Below the pieces are notes generated by a model, which was not told where the DNA came from, did no database searches, and worked only from the letters and a program-made list of their open reading frames with translations. From Citrobacter sp. R56 (lineage in GTDB: Bacteria; Pseudomonadota; Gammaproteobacteria; Enterobacterales; Enterobacteriaceae): a DNA stretch of 64,000 nucleotides. A program made the position numbers and the translations under genes. The stretch lies in contig NZ_CP069159.1 in assembly GCF_016811995.1 (NCBI RefSeq), positions 3,844,001 through 3,908,000 on the forward strand. Reading direction: 5' to 3'. Below, one piece after another: positions 53,096 to 62,653 of the stretch. Positions within the stretch are counted from its first letter, which is position 1. Every line of letters starts with the position of its first letter.

Positions 53096-53162
53096 TTTAT
53101 GCCTGATGGCGGCCACGCCAGATCAGGCCTACAAAAATAAGGCCCGGTAAGCAAATGCGACC
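53096..53162. repeat. REP pair between deoB and deoD
   Basis: GCCTGATGGCGGCCACGCC with GATCAGGCCTAC, then AAGGCCCGGTAAGC with GCGACCGGGCG, lie in the gap within the deo operon. Confidence 0.75.
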
Positions 53163-53172
53163 GGGCGTTCAA

Positions 53173-54432
<1,260 letters not shown>

Positions 54433-54448
54433 TCAGATCAGTATATCG

Positions 54449-55771
54449 CTATTCGGTGATTCGACGATACACTGTCGGTGTAATTTCAGGCGCTTCGTTG
54501 TCAAGTCTGATTGCCGCTTTGACCGCTTTCGCCGCTTCTTGCCAACTGGCCTCATCTTTCGCGTGGATCACCGCCAGCGGGCGTTGTCCATCAACACTGT
54601 CACCCAGTCGCGCCATGTCGGTAAAACCAACACTGTAATCAATAGTGTCCGATGCCTGACGGCGACCGCCGCCCATCGACACCACCGCCATACCGAGCGC
54701 GCGGGTATCCATTGCACCAACAAACCCTTCGCTGTCAGCGTACACCGCTTTACTCAGCATCGCTGTCGGCAGGTATTTTGCGTAGTTTTCGACGAAATCA
54801 GTCGGCCCTTTCTGCGCCGCAACCATACGACCAAAGATGTCGGCCGCTTTACCGTTATCCAGCACCGCCTGCAGTTTTGCACGCGCGTCTGCATCATCAC
54901 TGGCCAGCTTGCCGGAGATCAGCATCTCAACGCACAGCGCCATCGTGACGTCAAACAGACGTGGATTGCGATATTCTCCGGTCAGGAACTGCACCGCTTC
55001 ACGCACTTCTACCGCGTTACCTGCGCTGGAGGCCAGCACCTGGTTCATGTCCGTCAGCAGCGCCGTCGTCCGCACTCCCGCACCATTGGCCACGCCGACG
55101 ATCGCTTCTGCCAGCGCGGCAGAAAGCTCATAGGTTGGCATAAAGGCGCCGCTGCCCACTTTGACATCCATGACCAGCGCATCCAGCCCTTCTGCCAGCT
55201 TTTTGGCCAGAATAGAGGCGGTAATCAATGGGATGGAGTCCACCGTCGCGGTAATGTCGCGCGTGGCATAAAAACGTTTATCCGCCGGTGCCAGCGAGCT
55301 GGTTTGCCCAATGATCGCCACACCCACGTCTTTAATAATTTCACGGAAACGGGCGTCATCCGGGAAGATATCAAACCCCGGGATCGCTTCCAGTTTGTCG
55401 AGCGTACCGCCAGTATGACCGAGGCCACGCCCGGAGATCATCGGAATGTAACCCCCACAGGCTGCCACCATCGGCCCCAACATCAGGGACGTCACGTCGC
55501 CTACGCCGCCGGTAGAGTGTTTATCAACAATCGGGCCATTCAGATTCAGGCTTTTCCAGTCCAGTACGGTTCCTGAATCCCGCATCGCCATGGTCAGCGA
55601 GACGCGTTCTGGCATTGTCATATCGTGGAAGAAAATGGTCATCGCCAGGGCGGCAATCTGCCCTTCAGAGATGGTGTTGTCACGAATCCCGTTAATAAAG
55701 AAACGAATTTCTTCATCACTCAGCGCGTGGCCATCACGTTTTTTACGAATAATTTCTTGTGCGAGAAACAA
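54449..55771 (-). CDS. deoA: thymidine phosphorylase DeoA (UUG start)
   Basis: This encodes 440 residues, the E. coli length, from the TTG at 55771 ([14 protein letters not shown]), preceded by GGAGG. Longer in-frame starts are in or near a REP element. The pyrimidine nucleoside phosphorylase signature [16 protein letters not shown] and phosphate-binding [13 protein letters not shown] are intact. It cleaves thymidine to thymine and deoxyribose 1-phosphate. Confidence 0.97.
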
Positions 55772-55802
55772 GGTAACCTCCATGAGGAAAAGAGTTTGCA
55801 GG

Positions 55803-55886
55803 CGGTTTTGCCGGATGGCGGCTAACGCCTTATACGGCCTACGGTGATATGTCGTAGGCCTGATAAGCGAAGCGCCATCAGGCACT
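55803..55886. repeat. BIME between deoC and deoA
   Basis: GCCGGATGGCGGCTAACGCC with ATACGGCCTAC, and GTAGGCCTGATAAGCG with GCGCCATCAGGCAC, form opposite REP units inside the deo operon. Confidence 0.88.
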
Positions 55887-55893
55887 TAGCACC

Positions 55894-56673
55894 TTAGTAG
55901 CTGCTTGCGCTTTTACCGTCGCCGTGGCCGAGTGCTTTCAGCAGGCTCGCCAGCAGGCTGGATGCGCCGAAACGGTAGTGACGAGAGTCAGCCCAGTCAG
56001 CGCCAAACAGTTCGTCGGCAATCGCGAGGAACTGCTGTGCGTCTTCAGCCGTACGTACGCCGCCTGCCGGTTTGAAGCCAACCGTTTTGGCAACGCCCAT
56101 ATCACGAATGACTTCCATCATGATGCGCGCGCTTTCCGGCGTCGCGTTTACCGGCACTTTACCGGTAGAGGTTTTGATAAAATCCGCACCGGCTTTGATG
56201 GAGATTTCAGACGCTTTACGGATCAACGCTTCTTCTTTCAGTTCACCAGTTTCGATGATCACTTTCAGCAACACGTTAGCCGCCGCGCAGGCATCTTTAC
56301 AGGCTTTAACCAGATCAAAACCGACCTGCTCATTGCCCGCGATCAGCGCACGGTACGGGAACACCACGTCCACTTCATCCGCACCGTAGGCGATTGCCGC
56401 ACGGGTTTCCGCCAGCGCGATGTCGATGTCGTCGTTACCGTGCGGGAAGTTAGTCACCGTCGCGATACGGATATCCGGTGTGCCCTGCGCATTCAGGGTT
56501 TTACGCGCAACAGGAATAAAACGCGGGTAAATGCAGATAGCAGCCGTGTTACCGACCGGGGTTTTCGCCTGATGACACAGCGCGATCACTTTTTCATTGG
56601 TGTCGTCGTCGTTCAGGGTGGTCAGGTCCATCAGTTTCAGCGCGCGAAGGCTGCTTGCTTTTAAATCGGTCAT
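55894..56673 (-). CDS. deoC: deoxyribose-phosphate aldolase DeoC
   Basis: This encodes 259 residues from the ATG at 56673 ([10 protein letters not shown]), the E. coli length. The Schiff-base Lys167 is in FIKTSTGK, and Lys201 in GFKPAGG assists. It splits deoxyribose 5-phosphate to acetaldehyde and glyceraldehyde 3-phosphate. It is the first structural gene after the deo promoters, whose DeoR, CRP and CytR sites lie just upstream. Confidence 0.98.
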   Translation of the reverse strand: MTDLKASSLRALKLMDLTTLNDDDTNEKVIALCHQAKTPVGNTAAICIYPRFIPVARKTLNAQGTPDIRIATVTNFPHGNDDIDIALAETRAAIAYGADEVDVVFPYRALIAGNEQVGFDLVKACKDACAAANVLLKVIIETGELKEEALIRKASEISIKAGADFIKTSTGKVPVNATPESARIMMEVIRDMGVAKTVGFKPAGGVRTAEDAQQFLAIADELFGADWADSRHYRFGASSLLASLLKALGHGDGKSASSY

Positions 56674-56719
56674 TTGATTCTCCAACGGCATCGCCGTATA
56701 AAATTTCACCTTGCGGATT

Positions 56720-56735
56720 TGTTAGTATTCTAACA
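56720..56735 (-). promoter_or_regulatory. DeoR operator at the deoP2 promoter
   Basis: TGTTAGTATTCTAACA is a near-perfect palindrome matching the DeoR operator, overlapping the probable -10 of the promoter nearest to deoC. Confidence 0.9.
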
Positions 56736-56750
56736 TTCATCCGCCATTAC

Positions 56751-56822
56751 ACTTCGATATACATCACAGTTAATGAAAACTACGTACAAATTTGCATTAC
56801 TCTAATGAGATCAACTTCAAAT
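56751..56822 (-). promoter_or_regulatory. CRP and CytR region of deoP2
   Basis: On the minus strand TGTGATGTATATCGAAGT (56751-56768) corresponds to the proximal CRP site of E. coli deoP2, and TGAAGTTGATCTCATTA (about 56803-56820) to the distal one. The ATGCAAATTTG segment between them resembles a CytR recognition motif. Confidence 0.8.
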
Positions 56823-56934
56823 AAATGACCTTTTCAGGCCCCACGAGAATGCGACAGGCGCATCAGGATCAAAAGCCATCATGGCGTAACTTTCTACAAT
56901 GGTGCTAAACCTTCGGTACAAAAAGGAAACGAAG

Positions 56935-58485
56935 ATGCCTGTTTCAAGCGAAACCGCCCTGCAACAACGTTGCCAACAAATCGTGACCAGCCCGGTACTC
57001 AGCCCTGAACAAAAACGCCATTTCCTGGCGCTGGAGGCCGAGAACAACTTGCCTTATCCGGCGCTCCCTGCTGAAGCCCGCCAGGCGCTGGATGACGGCG
57101 TTATTTGCGATATGTTTGAAGGACATGCACCCTTCAAACCCCGCTATGTATTGCCTGATTATGCGCGTTTTCTGGCTAACGGTTCACAGTGGCTGGAGCT
57201 GGAAGGGGCGCAGGATTTAGATGACGCATTATCCTTGCTCACCATTCTGTACCACCATGTGCCCTCGGTAACATCGATGCCGGTCTTCCTTGGTCAGCTT
57301 GATACGCTGCTGCAACCATATGTTAGAATTCTAACACAAGAAGAGATCGACATTCGAATAAAACGTTTCTGGCGCTATCTCGACAGAACCCTCCCTGATG
57401 CATTTATGCATGCCAATATTGGCCCTGCCGATACCCCTGTCACACGTGCGATTTTACGCGCAGATGCAGAGTTAAAGCAGGTAGCACCTAACCTGACGTT
57501 TATTTATGATCCGCAAATCACCCCGGATGATTTGCTGCTTGAGGTTGCGAAAAATATTTGTGAATGCAGCAAGCCCCATATTTCCAACGGCCCCGAAAAT
57601 GATAAAATTTTCACAAAAAGTGGTTATGGCGTCGTCAGCTGTTACAACTCTTTACCTCTTGCGGGAGGCGGCAGCACACTGGTCAGGCTTAACCTGAAAG
57701 CCGTTGCAGAGCGCAGCACTTCTGTCGATGACTTCTTTACGCGCACGCTACCGCACTACTGCCAGCAACAAATTTCCATCATTGATGCCCGCTGTGACTT
57801 CCTCTACGAAAAATCACATTTCTTTGAGAATAGCTTCCTCGTGCAGGAAGGGTTGATCGATCCACAACGTTTTGTGCCCATGTTTGGTATGTATGGTCTG
57901 GCGGAAGCCGTCAATCTGTTGTGTGAAAAAGCAGGGTTGAAAGCGCGGTATGGGAAAGATGAGGCCGCGAACGCGCTGGGTTATCGCATCAGTGAGCAAC
58001 TGGCTGGGTTTGTCGAAAAGACACCGGTGAAACACGGCTGGAAGCAAAGAGCGATGCTGCATGCGCAGTCGGGCATCAGTTCAGATATCGGCACCACGCC
58101 GGGCGCGCGTCTGCCCTACGGCGACGAACCGGATCCCATCACCCATTTGCAAACCGTTGCCCCGCACCATGCGTGGTATCACTCTGGGATCAGCGACATC
58201 CTGACGCTGGATGAAACCATCAAACGTAATCCGCAGGCGCTGGTACAGCTTTGTCTTGGGGCGTTCAAAGCGGGTATGCGTGAATTTACCGCCAACGTCA
58301 GCGGCAACGATCTGGTGCGCGTCACAGGTTATATGGTGCGTTTGTCGGACCTGGAAAAATACCGCGCCGAAGGATCCCGTACCAACACCACCTGGCTGGG
58401 AGAAGAAGCCGCACGTAATACACGTATTCTGGAACGACAACCTCGCGTAATAAGCCATGAACAGCAGATGCGCTTCGGTAAGTAA
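56935..58485 (+). CDS. yjjI: putative glycyl radical enzyme YjjI
   Basis: This encodes 516 residues from the ATG at 56935 ([10 protein letters not shown]), the E. coli length, with AAAAGGAA upstream. The C-terminal motif [13 protein letters not shown] resembles a glycyl radical site (Gly at 465), and a cysteine at 236 in [14 protein letters not shown] may be the active-site thiyl, as in pyruvate formate-lyase relatives. Its length is shorter than PFL. The substrate is not known to me. Its partner yjjW overlaps its 3' end by 29 bases. A DeoR operator lies at codons 129-134. Confidence 0.93.
   Translation: MPVSSETALQQRCQQIVTSPVLSPEQKRHFLALEAENNLPYPALPAEARQALDDGVICDMFEGHAPFKPRYVLPDYARFLANGSQWLELEGAQDLDDALSLLTILYHHVPSVTSMPVFLGQLDTLLQPYVRILTQEEIDIRIKRFWRYLDRTLPDAFMHANIGPADTPVTRAILRADAELKQVAPNLTFIYDPQITPDDLLLEVAKNICECSKPHISNGPENDKIFTKSGYGVVSCYNSLPLAGGGSTLVRLNLKAVAERSTSVDDFFTRTLPHYCQQQISIIDARCDFLYEKSHFFENSFLVQEGLIDPQRFVPMFGMYGLAEAVNLLCEKAGLKARYGKDEAANALGYRISEQLAGFVEKTPVKHGWKQRAMLHAQSGISSDIGTTPGARLPYGDEPDPITHLQTVAPHHAWYHSGISDILTLDETIKRNPQALVQLCLGAFKAGMREFTANVSGNDLVRVTGYMVRLSDLEKYRAEGSRTNTTWLGEEAARNTRILERQPRVISHEQQMRFGK
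57321..57336. promoter_or_regulatory. DeoR operator inside yjjI (distal, deoP1 type)
   Basis: TGTTAGAATTCTAACA is a perfect 16-base palindrome, the ideal DeoR operator. Its centre is 601 bases from the centre of the operator at 56720-56735. E. coli has two deo operators at about 600 bases, which DeoR joins by DNA looping. It encodes VRILT in yjjI. Confidence 0.93.
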
Positions 58486-59320
58486 GGTTATCCCATTCTC
58501 CTGCGTGGACGGGCCAGGCAGTCGTCTGGCCCTGTTTTTACAGGGATGTAATCTGCGCTGTAAAAACTGCCACAATCCGTGGACGATGGGACGCTGTAAT
58601 GATTGCGCTGAATGTGTCTCTCACTGCCCGCACCAGGCGCTGAGTCTCGTTGCCGGGAAAGTGGTGTGGCAGACTGATGTCTGTAAGCAGTGCGATACCT
58701 GTCTGCAGATGTGCCCACAACACGCCACGCCGATGGCGCAGACGATGAGTATTGACGATGTATTACGTCATATCCGCAAAGCATCATTGTTCATCGAGGG
58801 CATCACCGTCAGCGGCGGCGAAGCCACAACGCAATTACCGTTTATCCTGCAACTGTTTGCCGCAGTCAAAGCCGACCCGCACCTGCGTCATCTGAGTTGC
58901 CTGGTAGACAGTAACGGCATGTTGAGCGAAACCGGCTGGGAGAAATTACTCCCGCTGTGTGACGGGGTCATGCTTGACCTTAAAGCATGGGGTAACGCGT
59001 GTCACCAACGGCTCACAGGGCGGGATAATGTGCTTATTAAGCGCAGCATTATGCTGCTGGCAGAGCGCGGTAAACTGGCGGAACTGCGGCTGCTGGTCAT
59101 TCCCGGCCAGGTTGATTATTTGCAACAGATAGACCCGCTGGCGGCATTTATCTCTACTCTGGGAAATGTTCCCATCCGATTAAATGCTTTCCACGCCCAT
59201 GGAGTGTATGGCGAAGCCAGAAACTGGCCGAGCGCGACGCCGGACGACGTGGAGGCCCTGGCGAGCGCCTTACAGGATCGCGGCGTGAATAACCTGATTT
59301 TCCCGGCGCTGTATCTTTAA
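58457..59320 (+). CDS. yjjW: radical SAM glycyl radical enzyme activase YjjW
   Basis: This encodes 287 residues, the E. coli length. The radical SAM motif is CNLRCKNC (CxxxCxxC) near residues 31-38. Two ferredoxin-type clusters follow ([12 protein letters not shown] and [12 protein letters not shown]), then the GGEATTQ segment. It resembles PFL-activating enzymes with extra iron-sulfur clusters and should install the glycyl radical on YjjI. It overlaps yjjI by 29 bases. Confidence 0.94.
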   Translation: MNSRCASVSKVIPFSCVDGPGSRLALFLQGCNLRCKNCHNPWTMGRCNDCAECVSHCPHQALSLVAGKVVWQTDVCKQCDTCLQMCPQHATPMAQTMSIDDVLRHIRKASLFIEGITVSGGEATTQLPFILQLFAAVKADPHLRHLSCLVDSNGMLSETGWEKLLPLCDGVMLDLKAWGNACHQRLTGRDNVLIKRSIMLLAERGKLAELRLLVIPGQVDYLQQIDPLAAFISTLGNVPIRLNAFHAHGVYGEARNWPSATPDDVEALASALQDRGVNNLIFPALYL

Positions 59321-59321
59321 A

Positions 59322-59362
59322 TTGCCGGATGGCGACGCAGAGCGTCTTATCCGGCCTACAGG
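59322..59362. repeat. REP element between yjjW and yjjV
   Basis: TTGCCGGATGGCGACGCAGAGC and GTCTTATCCGGCCTACAGG form one REP unit between the convergent yjjW and yjjV genes. Confidence 0.85.
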
Positions 59363-59372
59363 TACAGCGCAA

Positions 59373-60149
59373 TCAAAGATCAAAAAGCGTCGTCGTATTA
59401 CGATACAGCGCATCGGCAATCACCTCTTCAGGCTCCGGGCGCAATTCGCATAACACCTCAAACACTCTGACGGCCTGTTCCGGACGATTCGGCTGTCCCT
59501 GAAAACCGTTCAGCGGCATGTCCGGCGCATCCGTTTCCAGCAGTAAAGCGTCCAGTGGCAGTCGCGCCATGACGTCACGCGTTTTGCTGGCGCGAGGATA
59601 CGTAATGGTGCCTCCCACGCCAATCTTATAGCCCAGTTGAACAAAGCGCTCGGCCTGTTGCAGGCTACCAGAGAAACCGTGAACCACGCCGGTTCGTGGT
59701 AAATTCTGACGCTTAAGATGCATCGCCAGCGTGTCGTGCGTGCGACGGGAGTGGAGGATCACCGGAAGATCATAACGTTTCGCCAGTTTCAGTTGCGCCT
59801 CCAGCAGGAACTCCTGCTTTGCGAACTGAGGATCGTCCCGGTAAAGATCCAGGCCAATCTCCCCTACCGCCACCACTTTCTGTGGGCGGTTATCCAGGAT
59901 CTGTTGTAGCTGATCCAGACAGCCGTGAGCGTGATGTTCAATGACGATAGGGTGCAGACCGAGTGCGGCAAACAGCGGCGGGAACTGTTCCGCCAGCGCC
60001 AGCACGCGTGAGAAGTTCGCCGACTCCGTTGCCGGGACGATGATTTTCCCGACGCCAGCATCTGCAGCGCGCTGAATACTGGCCACTTCATCGCCGCAAA
60101 AAGGGGGGAAATCAAAATGACAGTGCGTATCGATAAAACACCTGGTCAC
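59373..60149 (-). CDS. yjjV: TatD-family metal-dependent hydrolase YjjV
   Basis: This encodes 258 residues close to E. coli YjjV. The metal-binding HxH is in FIDTHCHFDFP (His9 and His11), followed by GEIGLDLYRD, PVILHSRRTHD, VVHGFSGS and the aspartate in LLLETDAPDMP. Family members are deoxyribonucleases or amidohydrolases; the substrate of YjjV is unsettled. Its ATG overlaps the yjjU stop by four bases, so it is coupled to yjjU. Confidence 0.94.
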   Translation of the reverse strand: MTRCFIDTHCHFDFPPFCGDEVASIQRAADAGVGKIIVPATESANFSRVLALAEQFPPLFAALGLHPIVIEHHAHGCLDQLQQILDNRPQKVVAVGEIGLDLYRDDPQFAKQEFLLEAQLKLAKRYDLPVILHSRRTHDTLAMHLKRQNLPRTGVVHGFSGSLQQAERFVQLGYKIGVGGTITYPRASKTRDVMARLPLDALLLETDAPDMPLNGFQGQPNRPEQAVRVFEVLCELRPEPEEVIADALYRNTTTLFDL

Positions 60150-61219
60150 GCCAGATCCTCACTGTTGAACGATGTGTCATTGGCCTGCGGCGCACCACTC
60201 ACGGTTTTCACATGCGCATCGTTAGCTACCGGAGCGGCTGGCACCACCACCCTTCCGGGAACCACAATCTTCGGCGTATGGCGGATTAACGGCGGGTTTT
60301 CCGCCAGCAGTTTCCCCACCGTCGCCAGGAAATATCGCCCGCAAAGACGCCCGGTTTTGTAATCTTCACGCAGTGCCGGAATGCGACTTCCCAGCGCCAT
60401 GCTTTGCAAAGGTTTTGGCGGGTAGATCTCAAAGATACGTAATTTTCCTGGCGGCTTTTCAATAAAGCGCTGAATTGCGCTGTAACTGGCTTCGTGATGC
60501 TTCACCAGATTGACCAACGGCTGCAAACTGCTTTCCCCCAGCCAGCGTTCCATGCGCTTAAACCACTGTGGCGTATAGTACATCTGCGAGGGGACGGTGC
60601 GGATCACCACCAGTGTTTTTGCCCCTTGCTTTGCTGCTTCACGAACAGGGATCGCATCGCTGACGCCGCCGTCCAGATAGCTGATACCATCAAGCTCGAC
60701 GCCCGTTCGATAGAATCCTGGAATGGCGCTGGAGGCGCGAAGAAGATCGAGCCAGTTTTGTTTCGTTGGCGAAAAATAGACGGGCGAGTAGTCATCGCCG
60801 CGACAGGCGCACATGTAAAACTTTTTCCCCATTTCAAACAACTGCGACGCGTTATCCAGTGCCAGAGGCATCTGTCCGGCGCTCGACTCCACCAGCCAGT
60901 CGAGATCGATGAGATTTCCCCCGCGCACAAAGCGCACCGGATCAAAGAATTCGCGCTTCGTGGTGTAACGCATAATGATTTTGCGCCCATAGCCGGGCTG
61001 ATTGCAGAGGTAAGCCGAGAGGTTTTGCGCCCCTGCGGAAGTGCCGAAGTAGAGATCAAAGGGGTTGAACTGCGCGCGCATGAACTCATCCAGCACCCCA
61101 GCGGTAAAAATCCCCCGCTGCCCTCCACCTTCGCACACCAGCGCCATGCTGCCCGGGCGGAATGTGTTGATTGTTAACGGCGCTATATTGCCGAGCGTGA
61201 CGGGTATTCGCTGCCCCAC
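60146..61219 (-). CDS. yjjU: patatin-like phospholipase YjjU
   Basis: This encodes 357 residues, the E. coli length. The patatin oxyanion motif CEGGGQRGIFTAG, the nucleophile elbow GTSAG with Ser61, and the catalytic aspartate Asp183 in LDGGVSDAIP make a full Ser-Asp dyad. There is no signal peptide or membrane helix, so it would act in the cytoplasm on phospholipids or acyl esters. It is followed by the overlapping yjjV. Confidence 0.94.
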   Translation of the reverse strand: MGQRIPVTLGNIAPLTINTFRPGSMALVCEGGGQRGIFTAGVLDEFMRAQFNPFDLYFGTSAGAQNLSAYLCNQPGYGRKIIMRYTTKREFFDPVRFVRGGNLIDLDWLVESSAGQMPLALDNASQLFEMGKKFYMCACRGDDYSPVYFSPTKQNWLDLLRASSAIPGFYRTGVELDGISYLDGGVSDAIPVREAAKQGAKTLVVIRTVPSQMYYTPQWFKRMERWLGESSLQPLVNLVKHHEASYSAIQRFIEKPPGKLRIFEIYPPKPLQSMALGSRIPALREDYKTGRLCGRYFLATVGKLLAENPPLIRHTPKIVVPGRVVVPAAPVANDAHVKTVSGAPQANDTSFNSEDLA

Positions 61220-61281
61220 CTCTGCCTTCCTGTTCTTTTTGTATTATAGAGCGACAAAGTAACGCAATTTTGCCTGTGCTA

Positions 61282-61313
61282 AAACCGTAAAAGCCAGTCC
61301 GCTAGACTGGCTT
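61282..61313 (-). terminator. intrinsic terminator between ytjA and yjjU
   Basis: Stem AAGCCAGTC/GACTGGCTT with loop CGCTA is followed, on the minus strand, by TTTTAC. It lies about 30 bases after the ytjA stop. Confidence 0.8.
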
Positions 61314-61342
61314 AGTATCAACAAAACGTTACGGATTAAGCG

Positions 61343-61504
61343 CTAGGGTCGTTTACGGCCCATAAACAGGCTGATCAGGAACAGGATAATCCCTACGACG
61401 AAGACTATTTTCGCCGCCCCTGCAGCGGTGCCGGCCAGTCCACCAAACCCCAAAGCGGCGGCAATTAACGCGATAACCAGAAATATAATGCCCCAACGAA
61501 ACAT
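61343..61504 (-). CDS. ytjA: small membrane protein YtjA (DUF1328)
   Basis: This encodes 53 residues from the ATG at 61504 ([20 protein letters not shown]), preceded by GGAGAGG. Two hydrophobic helices with a Gly/Ala-rich turn make up nearly all of it, and the end is GRKRP. It is almost identical to E. coli YtjA (53 aa). Function is unknown; the family is common near osmotic or general stress genes, and osmY lies directly upstream. Confidence 0.95.
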   Translation of the reverse strand: MFRWGIIFLVIALIAAALGFGGLAGTAAGAAKIVFVVGIILFLISLFMGRKRP

Positions 61505-61631
61505 AAGCCTCTCCTTTACCCTAGTTAATGTCGACCGCTTGAGATGAGCGCTCAGGCTGCTCATTTGCGATAGTTTGAGTGTGGTGCACAGTGCGCCTCC
61601 CGACAAAGTCAGGAGGGCAAATTACGAAGAA

Positions 61632-62249
61632 TTACTGAGTTTTCAGATCATTTTTGACGCTTTTCACGCCATCAACCGCTTTGGCGATACTTTCAGCGCG
61701 CTCAATTTGCGCCTGAGAATCGACGGTACCGGAGAGCTGAACCACGCCATCGGTGGTCTCGACTTTCACTTTACGGGAGGGAACGGTGTCATCAGCCAGC
61801 AGCTTCGCTTTTATCTCGCTGGTGGTTGCCGTATCGCCTGCGTAGCCTTTCACGGAATCTGATTTGCTATCACGAACATGAAGTTTGTCGCTGACGGAGC
61901 TCACGCCCTCAATGCCTTTTGCAACTTTGACAGCTTCTTCTGCCTGCGCCTGGCTTTCGACAAACCCACTGAGGGTCACCACTTTCTGGTCGGTTTTGAC
62001 GGAGATATCGGTGCTCTTAATGCTTTCGTGGTCCACCAGTGCGGCTTTCACTTTCGCAGTGATGGTGCTGTCATCCATGAAATTACCGACTTTATTCATA
62101 GAGCTATCGATCTTTTGCCCTGCGCTTTCAGCCCCGGATTGCGCCTTATCCATCGTAGAGGTTTCTGCAAACGCAGAGCCTGTCGCGACAGCGGAGGTCA
62201 ACATAACGGCCAGCAGAGTTTTAGAAATCTTAAGTCTTGTCATAGTCAT
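61632..62249 (-). CDS. osmY: periplasmic osmotic stress chaperone OsmY
   Basis: This encodes 205 residues from the ATG at 62249 ([16 protein letters not shown]. coli 201). A signal peptide ends near SAFAETST. Two BON domains follow (about 55-125 and 135-203), each with the GFV or GTVDSQAQ turn. The region after the signal peptide differs from E. coli by a short insertion. In E. coli it is RpoS-controlled and hyperosmotically induced. Confidence 0.97.
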   Translation of the reverse strand: MTMTRLKISKTLLAVMLTSAVATGSAFAETSTMDKAQSGAESAGQKIDSSMNKVGNFMDDSTITAKVKAALVDHESIKSTDISVKTDQKVVTLSGFVESQAQAEEAVKVAKGIEGVSSVSDKLHVRDSKSDSVKGYAGDTATTSEIKAKLLADDTVPSRKVKVETTDGVVQLSGTVDSQAQIERAESIAKAVDGVKSVKNDLKTQ

Positions 62250-62653
62250 CGATTTATTCCTGTATGGTTTGCTCATAATTTGAGCTCAGGCAACACGAGG
62301 CTGCATTGCTGAATGTGGTGAAAATCACCCAGTTCAGAAGTCAATGGCAGAGATCACAATCAGCAACTCTTATGATGAAGCTCTGCCCTGGTACCTTCTG
62401 AGTCAGTTTTTAATATCGTAATTTAAATTTGTGACAGTTTTAACAACCAACATTCACAAACCAGGCAGTCGTAAAAACCGTAAAAAATGTCATCACTTTG
62501 TTAAATATAGATCACAATCGCAAAACCGCTTGCTGAAGCGGTTAAAAAACAGGCAATCATAAGGAAAACAGAGGGATTTAAGAACATTCCGCAACGGGGG
62601 AAGAAGAGGGAAAACGTCGCAGAGCGCGGAGATACCGCGCTCTGGAAGGCAGA
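62250..62653. other. osmY-prfC intergenic region
   Basis: This 404-base gap holds the osmY promoter region (RpoS-dependent in E. coli) and a hairpin at 62521-62543. It is AT-rich with no open frame worth calling. The osmY promoter elements themselves cannot be placed with confidence. Confidence 0.6.
62521..62543 (-). terminator. probable terminator downstream of prfC
   Basis: Stem AACCGCTT/AAGCGGTT with loop GCTG is followed on the minus strand by TTTTG. It lies about 110 bases beyond the prfC stop, upstream of the osmY promoter. Confidence 0.7.

Noticed and set aside
57636..57660. Possible third deo operator (OE) upstream of the yjjI-internal site
   Set aside because: The best segment, near TGTTACAACTCT, matches the palindrome at only about 10 of 16 positions, too weak to call.
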